Of a stretch of 60,529 nucleotides of DNA, positions 1-7,868 are shown piece after piece. Source of the stretch: an uncultured Phaeodactylibacter sp. Lineage in GTDB: Bacteria; Bacteroidota; Bacteroidia; Chitinophagales; Saprospiraceae. A program made the translations under genes and the position numbers. The DNA is taken from positions 1 to 60,529 of the forward strand of contig CAJXNH010000022.1 in the NCBI GenBank assembly GCA_913057245.1. The letters are read 5' to 3'. How positions within the stretch are numbered: position 1 is the stretch's first letter; every line of letters begins with the position of its first letter. The notes beneath the pieces are model-generated. The model had not been told where the DNA came from, ran no database searches, and worked only from the letters and a program-made list of their open reading frames with translations.

Positions 1-1661
1 CTATTAAAGAAGCCCATAAACATGATCGGCATGATGTACTGCATGTACTTCATCGCCGGGTTGGCGCCCATGTCCATATGCCGGGTGTTATAGTAGGTGT
101 AGATCAGAGTAGTCACCGCCCAGAGCAAAGTAAACAGGCTGATGTGCGCACCAAAGCCGAATGGGATTTCAAAGGGCAGTTTCCAGAAGATGTCGTAAGA
201 AGACAAGTCATTGGCCCAAAGGAAGCCTGCCTGCCGGAACTCAATGGAGGCCGGGAAGAAACGGTACAGGGCGAACCAGATCGGCATCTGAAGTACCATT
301 GGCATACAGCCACCCAGGGGGTTTACCCCAAATTCACGGTACATCTTCATCGTCTCCATCTGCTGCTGCTGCTGATCGTCCTTGTATTTTTCCTTGACGC
401 CTTCCATTCGGGGCTTCAGGGCGGCCATTTTCGATTGGGAATACAGCATTTTGTAGGTCAGCGGATACAGTACCAGCTTCACGACAAAGGTCAGCACCAG
501 GATTACAATACCGGCACTGCCAATAAAGCTCGACAGGAAGTTGAACACCGGACGGATAATCCAGCGGTTGATGGAACCGAAAATGCTCCAGCCAAAGGGG
601 ATCACATCCTGCAAACCGTGACCCATGTTGTAAAGGCGGTCGAATTCATTAGGCCCGACATACATATGCATGGCAAAGGACTCGCTGCCTGACCGGCCAT
701 ACGGGATCTCTATTTCTGAAACCAACAGCTTAAGGTCATCTCCTTCTTCCGGCAGCATTTTCGTTTCAAAAGTGCCACCGTCAAAACCGTTCTCGGCAAT
801 CAGGGACGTGTTGAAAAACTGATTGGCGTTGGACACCCACTTCAGGCGTTGCCCGTCAATCTCCTCCGTATCATCTCCGGTACAGCTGCAGTAATCAGGG
901 TCATCATCCATCGGCTTGAAATAAACGGTGGAATAGCGGCGCTCATAGTCTTCGTTGTGCTCCAGCTTGTCCAGGTAGTTTACCCAGCTCAGCTTTATTT
1001 GATCCACGCCCTGAGACACCACGTTATTCAGCTGCTCCAGCCTGATGTCGTAGTCAATATTGTAGGAACCATCTGCGATGGAATAGGACTGTTCGAAGTA
1101 GCCACCGGTAGTCGTTGGCGCACGAAGTACGATGGACTGCCCGGTTTGCTCAGCCACCTCGAAATACAACCCACCGGTACTGACGCCGCCGGATGGCAGG
1201 TTGGCAATGGGCAGCAGGTATTCAAACTTATTTTTTTCATCCTCCAGCAGGTAGAGCGGTACCTCTTCGGTGGAACCGTCCTCCAGGTAGCGGAGTTTTT
1301 TGTGGTTCTTGATGAGTACGGAGGTGATGCGCCCGCCCTTTGAAGAGAGGTTCACCTTCATCAGGTCATTTTCCAGCACAAGGGTTTGCTCTTCCCCATC
1401 CGCTGCGGCAGCAAAGGGGCCAAAAGCCGCCTGCTGACGAAGTAGCGCCAGGGAATCATCCACGGTTTCCACCAGCTGTACGGCTTCCACGGTGTCTTTA
1501 GCTACTACCTTGAGGCTGTCCTCCCGCGCCTGTACCTGCGCAATAGAGTCCTGACGGGCTTGTTGTTCCTGTATCTCCGCTTCGGTTGGCGCCATATACT
1601 GTTGCCATACCATCAGCAGGATAAAGATGAGCGTGAGTCCGATTATCGTATTCCTATCCAT
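1..1661 (-). CDS. yidC: Membrane protein insertase YidC (3' end cut by window edge)
   Basis: YidC/Oxa1-family insertase that places proteins into the inner membrane, alone or with SecYEG. About 553 codons are present, and the frame is still open at base 1, so the C-terminus lies outside the window. The start is the ATG at 1659-1661 (MDRNTIIGLTLIFILL), which gives the expected N-terminal membrane anchor. A low-complexity linker and the large periplasmic P1 domain follow (roughly residues 90-350). The conserved membrane core then begins (FLSSFIGSAGIVILVL), with a charged cytoplasmic hairpin rich in Lys and Gln and the motif GGCMPMVLQMPIWFALY typical of YidC. The length fits Bacteroidota YidC (around 600 residues). 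A -7-like box lies about 110 bases upstream. The identification is secure. Confidence 0.96.
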   Translation of the reverse strand, partial: MDRNTIIGLTLIFILLMVWQQYMAPTEAEIQEQQARQDSIAQVQAREDSLKVVAKDTVEAVQLVETVDDSLALLRQQAAFGPFAAAADGEEQTLVLENDLMKVNLSSKGGRITSVLIKNHKKLRYLEDGSTEEVPLYLLEDEKNKFEYLLPIANLPSGGVSTGGLYFEVAEQTGQSIVLRAPTTTGGYFEQSYSIADGSYNIDYDIRLEQLNNVVSQGVDQIKLSWVNYLDKLEHNEDYERRYSTVYFKPMDDDPDYCSCTGDDTEEIDGQRLKWVSNANQFFNTSLIAENGFDGGTFETKMLPEEGDDLKLLVSEIEIPYGRSGSESFAMHMYVGPNEFDRLYNMGHGLQDVIPFGWSIFGSINRWIIRPVFNFLSSFIGSAGIVILVLTFVVKLVLYPLTYKMLYSQSKMAALKPRMEGVKEKYKDDQQQQQMETMKMYREFGVNPLGGCMPMVLQMPIWFALYRFFPASIEFRQAGFLWANDLSSYDIFWKLPFEIPFGFGAHISLFTLLWAVTTLIYTYYNTRHMDMGANPAMKYMQYIMPIMFMGFFN

Positions 1662-1770
1662 TCAGATCTTGAACTTGTTTCACCAATGCTGTGCTATTAA
1701 ATAACTGAAAGTCAAAAAATTAGACCGGAAAATCATGTTCCGCCATGCGCACAGCGTTTTCAGAGCACCG

Positions 1771-1778
1771 CAAAAGTA
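1771..1778 (-). promoter_or_regulatory. Bacteroidota-type -7 promoter box upstream of yidC
   Basis: On the minus strand this reads TACTTTTG, a match to the TAnnTTTG -7 consensus of Bacteroidota sigma factors. It is identical to the box in front of ffh. It leaves a leader of roughly 100 bases before the yidC start. No clear -33 element was assigned. Confidence 0.5.
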
Positions 1779-1846
1779 CAACTTTCGGGGTGCTTGCGGT
1801 AAACACAATAGATGTTTATTAAGAATTGTTCGGCCAGCCCGGCAAT

Positions 1847-3070
1847 TTATGAGGCAGGAGTAGCTTCCATAGCTGCTTCCACCGCTTTGTAAGTTTCCAG
1901 TGCCACCTCCAGGCAATCCATCGCTTTTTCGAGGTCTTGCTCATTCAGAATATAGGCAATCCGCACTTCATCGCGGCCCAGCCCGGGCGTGGCGTAGAAC
2001 CCTTCGCCCGGAGAAAGCATGACGGTAGCCCCTTCGTGCTCAAAGGACTCCAGCAGCCACTGACAGAAATGCTCAGCGCTGCGCAACGGGAACTTCGCAA
2101 AGCAGTAAAAGGCACCACCGGGCAGATAGCTCACCACACCGGGCATAGCCTGCAGGCGATTGTAGACCACCTGCCGGCGGCGATCGTAGGCTTCAGTGAC
2201 CTGACCGAGATAGCTGTCGTCCATGTCAAGGGTGGCTTCCGCCAAAATCTGTGCCAGTCCCGGAGGGCTCAGGCGAAGCTTGGCATAGCGGGTAGCGGCT
2301 TCCAGAACGCCCTGATTACGGGTAACCAATGCTCCGATGCGCGCTCCGCAGGCACTGTAACGCTTGGAAATGGAGTCGACCACGATAACGTGATCTTCCA
2401 ACCCCTCCAGGCGAAGGGCAGAGTAGAATTCCTTACCATCGTAGCAAAACTCCCGGTACACTTCGTCCACAAACAGGAACAAGTCGTATGCTTTGCACAA
2501 CCGCCCCAGCTGTGTTAGATCTTCCCGGCTGTAAAAGCAACCGGTGGGATTATTCGGGTTGGTGATAAAAACACCCCGGGTCTTGTCCGTGATGACGGCT
2601 TCAAAGGCTTCTACCGGGGGTAAGGCGAAGCCATCTTCAATATCGCAGGTAATAGGCCGGATATTCAGGCTGCCAATCTGCGCAAAGCCGTTGTAGTTGG
2701 CGTAGAAAGGTTCAGGCACAATGACTTCGTCTCCTATGTCGAAACAAGACAGCATGGCAAACTGAATGGCTTCCGAGCCCCCTGTGGTTACAATGATATC
2801 ATCCGGTGTGAGCGAAATGTCGAACTTGCGGTAATACTCCACCAGCTTTTTGCGGTAGCTCAATTGCCCTACTGCCGGGCTATAGGCCAATACTTTTAGC
2901 TGGTTTTCACGCACCTGCTTCAGGGCATACAGTGGCGTTTCGATATCGGGCTGACCAATATTCAGGTGGTACACGTGCTTACCGGCCTCTTTGGCTTTAT
3001 CCGCAAAGGGGACCAGTTTTCGGAAAGGCGACATGGGAACATTTTTGCCCCGGCTGGAAATAGAAGGCAT
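1847..3070 (-). CDS. Pyridoxal-phosphate class I/II aminotransferase (aspartate aminotransferase-like)
   Basis: Fold-type I aminotransferase of 407 residues, transferring amino groups between an amino acid and a 2-oxo acid. The visible motifs are NIGQPDIETP near the N-terminus, NPNNPTG (cofactor and substrate pocket), DEVYREFCYD (the cofactor-binding Asp) and SISKRYSACGARIG, whose Lys should form the Schiff base with PLP. The open frame extends to a TTG at 3091. I chose the first ATG (MPSISSRGKNVP) because a -7 box ends at 3100, so the TTG would fall almost on the transcription start. The substrate cannot be read from sequence; aspartate or another acidic/aromatic amino acid is plausible. It lies upstream of yidC in the same direction, but yidC has its own promoter box. 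Confidence 0.9.
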   Translation of the reverse strand: MPSISSRGKNVPMSPFRKLVPFADKAKEAGKHVYHLNIGQPDIETPLYALKQVRENQLKVLAYSPAVGQLSYRKKLVEYYRKFDISLTPDDIIVTTGGSEAIQFAMLSCFDIGDEVIVPEPFYANYNGFAQIGSLNIRPITCDIEDGFALPPVEAFEAVITDKTRGVFITNPNNPTGCFYSREDLTQLGRLCKAYDLFLFVDEVYREFCYDGKEFYSALRLEGLEDHVIVVDSISKRYSACGARIGALVTRNQGVLEAATRYAKLRLSPPGLAQILAEATLDMDDSYLGQVTEAYDRRRQVVYNRLQAMPGVVSYLPGGAFYCFAKFPLRSAEHFCQWLLESFEHEGATVMLSPGEGFYATPGLGRDEVRIAYILNEQDLEKAMDCLEVALETYKAVEAAMEATPAS

Positions 3071-3099
3071 AGCGCTAATGTTTCTGATCAAATTAGCGC

Positions 3100-3107
3100 C
3101 AAATATA
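3100..3107 (-). promoter_or_regulatory. -7 promoter box for the aminotransferase gene
   Basis: The minus strand reads TATATTTG, matching TAnnTTTG. It ends 29 bases before the ATG at 3070, a normal short leader, which supports that start over the upstream TTG. Confidence 0.5.
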
Positions 3108-3166
3108 GACTAATTTGATTCAGGGGTAAACCCCAGTTGTGTTAAATCCGCCTTTTTGTACGATGC

Positions 3167-3952
3167 CTACTCCAGGCGGAAGGCTTCATCGGGCAGGTTC
3201 CCCAGGACTTCAATCCCGGTAATTTTTCGCTCGCCCCGGTCGCCACTCAGTTTCAGCCCGTTGTATTCCTGATAATTCTGCCACGGAACTACAAAACCCG
3301 GCGCTTCATCCGCTGCATCACGGAAGTAAGCCCACTGCCGCACCAGGTGCTCGTCCTGATCCACCCATACCAGGTATTTGTTCTGCGGGGTATCCCCGAC
3401 TTCCTCGAAGGTCAGCTGCAGGACATCTGCTACTTCCCCGGCCTGCGTTGTATCCACGCCCTGATACTTTAAGGTTACACCAGAGTCCTTGAGCTTAAAC
3501 GGCATAAAAACCCAATAGGCGTCATTGATCCAGATGCTTTTGCCTTGTTGTAAGAGGTTTTCCAGGCTGTCCGGCTCCGTAACGAGCGCTCCATCCACCC
3601 GGGCCTGCCCCTCTCCGGTATTCAGGTTAAAAGCCATGACGGTACTGCTGTCTGGCAGCATCGTGATCCGAACATTACCGGTTTTCTTATCCCAAAGCAG
3701 GGTGCGACGGTTGAAAAAATTCCAGTGGAAGTAGCGGGATTGGTCCCAGGTGCGCCGGCCTCCCATGGCCTCCATCACCGAATCTGCGATGGCTATGGCC
3801 TTTCCATCTGAGGCATCTGCCCTGAAACCCGGAGCTGCCGGATTGGGGTAAGCCTGTGGTGCCGTCGTTGCGGTATTGTCCGTTTCTCCGGAAGGAGTAC
3901 AAGCGGTAAGTCCCGCCAAAATCAGGAGTGAAATTAAGTAGGCAATTCGCAT
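3167..3952 (-). CDS. Lipoprotein of unknown function
   Basis: A 261-residue exported lipoprotein. The N-terminus MRIAYLISLLILAGLTAC is a signal peptide ending in a lipobox (LTAC), so the mature protein should be lipid-anchored. The body begins with a stretch centred on ADSVMEAMGGRRTWDQ, followed by alternating beta-type segments rich in Trp and Tyr (for example YFHWNFFNRRTLLWDKK). These are typical of small Bacteroidota secreted proteins that fold as open beta structures, possibly lipid- or substrate-carrying. The layout resembles a family of Bacteroidota domains of unknown function (perhaps DUF6503), but I cannot confirm that without a profile search. It ends about 96 bases before the aminotransferase start and may be transcribed separately. 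Confidence 0.8.
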   Translation of the reverse strand: MRIAYLISLLILAGLTACTPSGETDNTATTAPQAYPNPAAPGFRADASDGKAIAIADSVMEAMGGRRTWDQSRYFHWNFFNRRTLLWDKKTGNVRITMLPDSSTVMAFNLNTGEGQARVDGALVTEPDSLENLLQQGKSIWINDAYWVFMPFKLKDSGVTLKYQGVDTTQAGEVADVLQLTFEEVGDTPQNKYLVWVDQDEHLVRQWAYFRDAADEAPGFVVPWQNYQEYNGLKLSGDRGERKITGIEVLGNLPDEAFRLE

Positions 3953-4021
3953 GATGTTTTGTTTTTCACCTCAACAGACCGGAAAAATAAGGGTTCATGA
4001 TTTTCAGCTTTTTGATCTTCT

Positions 4022-4657
4022 TCAGCTTTTGTCTATGCCACCCTGCAGCTCATCCTGTAGCTTTTGTAAAGCTTCCCATTCCCCGGCTGCGGCCAATGCA
4101 GCCTGCCGGGGCCAGGAATCAGGCCTGGCCAGGCCAAACCGTTTGCCAGCCTGATCCAGGATTTCCTGTAGCCGCTCTACGGTCGTATTTGCTAGCTCCT
4201 TCCAGGTGTAAATTCCACCGGCATTAAGCAGCCCCTCGATCTTTGGGCCGATGCCCTCGATTTTTGTGAGGTCATTCGGGTTGGATGAGCGCCCCATGGC
4301 CAATACTGACGTACGGTCCGTTGCCAGCTCTACGCTCCCCTCTCCTTCACCGGCCTGCGCTAATTTGGATTCCAAAATCCGTTTGTCTGCTTCGCAGCTG
4401 TTCAGTTTTGCACGGATGTCCTTAAGGGTACCCTCCAACTGCTCGTGCTGATACTTAAGGCCTACGTAGTCCTTTTCCCAGTTGGTGCTCCGGGCCTGTA
4501 GTGCAGCATTGTCAGCTTCCAGCTCCCGGAGCTTCTTTTTATTACTACACAGCAAACAGCCAACGATAGCGCCCAGTAAAAAAGCCAGGGCAGATAAAAT
4601 GAGCCACCATAGCCAGCAAGGCTCAAGCGTGACGAGAAATAGTGTTCCAAATTCCAT
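4022..4657 (-). CDS. Membrane-anchored coiled-coil protein with C-terminal helix-hairpin-helix domain
   Basis: A 211-residue protein. One N-terminal membrane segment (residues about 10-37, WLWWLILSALAFLLGAIVG) is followed by a charged coiled coil (about 40-105) with heptad-like Leu spacing. A compact C-terminal domain starts at NDLTKIEGIGPKIEGLLNAG. The I-x-G-I-G-P-K pattern is the helix-hairpin-helix signature also found in the DUF4332/L21-like domains common in Bacteroidota envelope proteins. Such domains usually bind DNA or protein, and for an anchored protein a scaffolding role is plausible. It lies 26 bases downstream of the OmpA-like gene, so the two are probably co-transcribed. The exact function is unknown. 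Confidence 0.8.
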   Translation of the reverse strand: MEFGTLFLVTLEPCWLWWLILSALAFLLGAIVGCLLCSNKKKLRELEADNAALQARSTNWEKDYVGLKYQHEQLEGTLKDIRAKLNSCEADKRILESKLAQAGEGEGSVELATDRTSVLAMGRSSNPNDLTKIEGIGPKIEGLLNAGGIYTWKELANTTVERLQEILDQAGKRFGLARPDSWPRQAALAAAGEWEALQKLQDELQGGIDKS

Positions 4658-4683
4658 GGTTGATTTCGTTTTGCTGAGGTTTT

Positions 4684-5508
4684 TTATTGCGGTTCAATAC
4701 GGACTTCCACCCGGCGGTTCTGATAGCGTCCCTCTTCCGTAGCGTTAGAGGCAACCGGCTGGGCATCGCCTTTGGAATCTGTGGCAACCTGTGAGGCAGA
4801 TACGCCGGCTTTTACCAGAAACTGCTTTACCGCTTCTGCTCTTGCCAGACCCAAACCAACATTCTTCTCTGCCGAACCCGTGTTGTCCGTATGCCCGGTA
4901 ATCCGCACCCGTTGCCCAGACGACCGGAGCTGTTCGGCCAGCTTGATCAGGAAGGAATCTACTTCGGGGGCATAAACCCGGTCAGCAGACCCCGTGGGAA
5001 AACGGATGGAAATACGATCGGCAAGCTGATCTACCGCACTTTGGGCTTTAGGGTCCACCCATTCAAACAATGCCCCCTCAAAAGGCGCGGATTGGGCATC
5101 CTCAGGGGCCTCCACCTGACGTGCGCGCAATTGTAAGCGCGTACTGTCCAGCAGGCCGTCAAATAAGCGGGCAACTTCTCTGGCACGCGCCAGGCCGAGA
5201 TTTTCAGCATCGGCGACGGCTTTCTCACCCTCGAAGTAAAGCCCTGTGATTTTTAGCAATTTCAGGGAATCGCCTTCCGTTACCTGCTTCTGCAAAAAAG
5301 CTTCCGCACCTTTTCCAATATAGGCTTCAGGGTCGGACCATTTGAAATAAACAGACAGCCCGGCGTCCTCCTGAAGGGTATCAACTACGGTTATGGGCGG
5401 AGGCGGGTCGCAAGCCAGGCAAAGCTCCTCCTGACACCCCCGAAAGGTGGTCAGATAGAAAAGCAGCCAAACGAGGGCAGCGACCAGGAATTTGAAGAAG
5501 GTTGACAT
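4684..5508 (-). CDS. OmpA-family peptidoglycan-binding protein
   Basis: A 274-residue envelope protein. The ATG at 5508 (MSTFFKFLVAALVWLLFYL) was preferred to the upstream in-frame start at 5547 because it puts the hydrophobic membrane segment at the N-terminus. A short Cys- and Pro-rich stretch (CLACDPPPPITV) follows. The C-terminal ~110 residues form an OmpA/MotB domain: IRFPTGSADRVYAPEVDSF, then RVRITGHTDNTGS and NRRVEVRI, the residues that contact diaminopimelate in peptidoglycan. The middle part (about 60-150) looks like a second, degenerate OmpA-like unit (LARAREVARLFDGLLD resembles LARAEAVKQFLVKAG). It probably anchors the envelope to peptidoglycan and heads a two-gene unit with the coiled-coil gene downstream. 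Confidence 0.88.
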   Translation of the reverse strand: MSTFFKFLVAALVWLLFYLTTFRGCQEELCLACDPPPPITVVDTLQEDAGLSVYFKWSDPEAYIGKGAEAFLQKQVTEGDSLKLLKITGLYFEGEKAVADAENLGLARAREVARLFDGLLDSTRLQLRARQVEAPEDAQSAPFEGALFEWVDPKAQSAVDQLADRISIRFPTGSADRVYAPEVDSFLIKLAEQLRSSGQRVRITGHTDNTGSAEKNVGLGLARAEAVKQFLVKAGVSASQVATDSKGDAQPVASNATEEGRYQNRRVEVRIEPQ

Positions 5509-5833
5509 CGTTCCAGCGTTCGTTTTGTTTAAGTATGCCGGAAGCACAGCCCTGCGTAAAAAGAGTTTGCGGGCAAAAGATTTATCCCCTGCCAGCTCTT
5601 CATCAAACCATAGGCGTACCTGCCAGACTTTCCAGATTGTCTGTGCTTTATTTGTATGGGAATATCATTTCCGAAAGGAACCTTACCCAAAATAAGCTTT
5701 TTCAATGAATCCTGCACCTGATTTAACTGGTAAACTCCGTATACATCGCAAAAACTGCGTCCATGTTTTCCCCATCTCCTTCCAACCTCTTATCCTTCGC
5801 CGTGTTATCTGATAGGTTGAAGTAAATTTTTCT

Positions 5834-5841
5834 TACTTTTG
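5834..5841 (+). promoter_or_regulatory. -7 promoter box for ffh
   Basis: TACTTTTG followed by C, the Bacteroidota -7 pattern. The A/T-rich tract in front (5819-5833) fits a promoter. It leaves a leader of about 85 bases before ffh, which contains the stem-loop at 5857-5908. Confidence 0.55.
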
Positions 5842-5856
5842 CACGATTAAAAGCCC

Positions 5857-5908
5857 GGCGGAGCAGCGTGCCATGCCTAACAAGCAATTGAATACCTGGC
5901 AGACCGCC
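5857..5908 (+). promoter_or_regulatory. Structured 5' leader of ffh (two-step stem-loop)
   Basis: GGCGG (5857-5861) pairs with CCGCC (5904-5908), and TGCCA (5869-5873) pairs with TGGCA (5897-5901), separated by a 7/2-base internal loop. The apical loop spans 5874-5896. It sits between the promoter box and the ffh start. It does not carry the GGAA-tetraloop core of SRP RNA, so it is read as a leader structure rather than the 4.5S gene. Confidence 0.35.
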
Positions 5909-5932
5909 CTTTACTAAAATCAGTCCATATCT

Positions 5933-7327
5933 ATGTTTGACAGCCTGAGCGAACGTTTGGAGGGTGCCTTCAAAACCCTGAAAGGAGAGAGCAAGCTTAC
6001 GGAGATTAACATCGCGCAGTCCGTAAAGGAAATCCGCCGTGCCCTCGTTGCGGCCGACGTGAACTATAAAATTGCCAAAGACTTTACAGATACCGTCAAG
6101 GAGAAAGCCCTTGGGCAGGAAAACGTCCTGAGTTCAGTGAAGCCCGGTGAGCTGATGGTCAAGATCGTCAACGACGAGCTCGTCAGCCTGATGGGTGGCG
6201 AAGCGGCTTCCTTCGACTTAAAGGGCAAGCCCTCAGTCATTCTTATTGCCGGCTTGCAGGGGTCTGGCAAAACCACTTTCTCCGGAAAACTGGCGCGCCA
6301 CCTGAAAGTTAACAATAAAAAGAGCCCCCTGCTCGTAGCCTGCGACGTATACCGTCCGGCGGCGATCAATCAGCTTGGGGTAATTGGCGATCAGATCAAG
6401 GTGCCGGTGTACAAGGAAATGGAGAACAAAAATCCGGTAGAGATCGCGCTCAAAGGCATTGCGCACGCACAGGCGCACAGCCACGATGTGGTGATCATTG
6501 ACACGGCCGGGCGTTTGTCAGTTGACGAAGAGATGATGGAGGAAATCTCCAACATCAAAGAGGCCGTGCAGCCTAATGAGACGCTATTTGTGGTGGACTC
6601 TATGACCGGGCAGGATGCGGTAAACACCGCCAAAGCCTTCAATGACCGGATCGACTACGACGGTGTGGTGCTGACCAAGCTCGATGGGGACACGCGAGGC
6701 GGTGCGGCGCTTTCTATCAAATACACCGTGGGCAAGCCGATCAAGTTCGTTTCCACCGGTGAAAAGATGGACACGCTTGATGTCTTCCACCCCGACCGTA
6801 TGGCCAGCCGTATTTTGGGCATGGGCGATATCATCTCCTTTGTGGAACGTGCCGAGCAGCAGTTCGACGAGGAGCAGGCCAAGAAGCTGGAAAAGAAGAT
6901 CAAGAAGAACAAGTTCGACTTCAATGACTTTCTGGAGCAGATTGGGCAAATCCGGAAGATGGGCGACCTCAAGAGCCTGATGAGCATGATTCCGGGCATG
7001 AGCAAAATGACCAAGAACCTCGATATTGACAATAATGCCTTTAATAAGGTGGAAGCCATTATTTTCAGTATGACCCCTCAGGAACGCGCCAACCCTGAGC
7101 TGATGAATACGAGCCGTAAGCGCCGTATTGCCGGTGGTTGCGGGCAGTCGATTGAGGAGATCAACATGTTCCTGAAGCAGTTCGACCAAATGCGTAAGAT
7201 GATGCACAAGATGAGCAAGATGCCGGGTATGGGCATGGGCGCTCCGGGCGGCAAAGGAGGCAAGGTTGGCAAACGCGGCAAAAAAATGGGCGGTATTGCC
7301 CGCCGCCGGGCTAAGCGCAAGCGCTAA
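5933..7327 (+). CDS. ffh: Signal recognition particle protein Ffh
   Basis: SRP54/Ffh GTPase, 464 residues, which binds SRP RNA and the signal peptides of nascent inner-membrane and secreted proteins and docks with FtsY. The N domain covers about residues 1-90. The G domain has the P-loop GLQGSGKTT near residue 107, DTAGRL near 189 and TKLDGDTRGG near 243. The Met-rich M domain starts near 315 with GMGDIISFVERAEQ and carries the RNA-binding segment (TSRKRRIAGGCGQ). The C-terminal tail is unusually rich in Met, Gly, Lys and Arg (GMGMGAPGGKGGKVGKRGKKMGG), as in other Bacteroidota. It has its own promoter box and a clear intrinsic terminator, so it is monocistronic. Confidence 0.98.
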   Translation: MFDSLSERLEGAFKTLKGESKLTEINIAQSVKEIRRALVAADVNYKIAKDFTDTVKEKALGQENVLSSVKPGELMVKIVNDELVSLMGGEAASFDLKGKPSVILIAGLQGSGKTTFSGKLARHLKVNNKKSPLLVACDVYRPAAINQLGVIGDQIKVPVYKEMENKNPVEIALKGIAHAQAHSHDVVIIDTAGRLSVDEEMMEEISNIKEAVQPNETLFVVDSMTGQDAVNTAKAFNDRIDYDGVVLTKLDGDTRGGAALSIKYTVGKPIKFVSTGEKMDTLDVFHPDRMASRILGMGDIISFVERAEQQFDEEQAKKLEKKIKKNKFDFNDFLEQIGQIRKMGDLKSLMSMIPGMSKMTKNLDIDNNAFNKVEAIIFSMTPQERANPELMNTSRKRRIAGGCGQSIEEINMFLKQFDQMRKMMHKMSKMPGMGMGAPGGKGGKVGKRGKKMGGIARRRAKRKR

Positions 7328-7345
7328 AGCTCAAAACAAAGCAAT

Positions 7346-7384
7346 AAAAAAACGGATGCTCGTTAAATCGGGCATCCGTTTTTT
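7346..7384 (+). terminator. Intrinsic terminator after ffh
   Basis: CGGATGC (7353-7359) pairs with GCATCCG (7372-7378). An A-run of seven precedes the stem and a T-run of six follows it, so it can also act for transcription coming from the right. It lies 19 bases past the ffh stop. Confidence 0.85.
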
Positions 7385-7410
7385 AGTCGGGTGGTGAAAT
7401 AAAATCAAGG

Positions 7411-7647
7411 CTAACTTGCCGGCAGAAAACGCTTTCCTACTTCGAACGCCTTTTTGATCAGGCGCACATCGGGCAGAACCACAGAACCAGATTCTGATTC
7501 AATGCGGTCTTCGTAGTCTACTTCCTCAATAGCCGCGTCCTCTCCAATACTTAACTGATGAGAAGCTACATTGAGAAAAGTGTAAGCGGAAAGGCTAGCC
7601 GCCAGAGCCAGCGAAACGAGTACAGTACGGGTGTTTGGCTTTTTCAT
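7411..7647 (-). CDS. Small exported protein, function unknown
   Basis: A 78-residue protein beginning MKKPNTRTVLVSLALAASL, a positively charged start followed by a hydrophobic segment: a signal peptide or single membrane anchor. The remainder is short, acidic in the middle (EDAAIEEVDYEDRIESES) and ends in a basic helix (LIKKAFEVGKRFLP). I recognise no family. It is convergent with ffh across the terminator and divergent from the T9SS cargo gene at 7869. It is supported as a gene by the ATG, the clean signal-like N-terminus and the lack of any competing frame, but remains hypothetical. Confidence 0.55.
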   Translation of the reverse strand: MKKPNTRTVLVSLALAASLSAYTFLNVASHQLSIGEDAAIEEVDYEDRIESESGSVVLPDVRLIKKAFEVGKRFLPAS

Positions 7648-7868
7648 TTCCTAGATTTCTAATAAGTCACTGCAATAATACGGATTTTCTACCAGCATGT
7701 CCAGTAGAATCGACGAAAGTGCCTGTTTTTCAGACACATTTCTGCATCAATGACGGATGCTCAAGTCAAAAAGTTGCACCCTAATTAAAATTTAACACCT
7801 CCACACTTTGTCAGTAAGCTAACATATCCCTATTTTCATTCCAGAAACAAAATAAAACACCATTAAGT

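Noticed and set aside
5841..5932. 4.5S SRP RNA gene in the ffh leader
   Set aside because: The conserved apical GGAA tetraloop and its flanking asymmetric loop are missing; the hairpin lies within the ffh leader.
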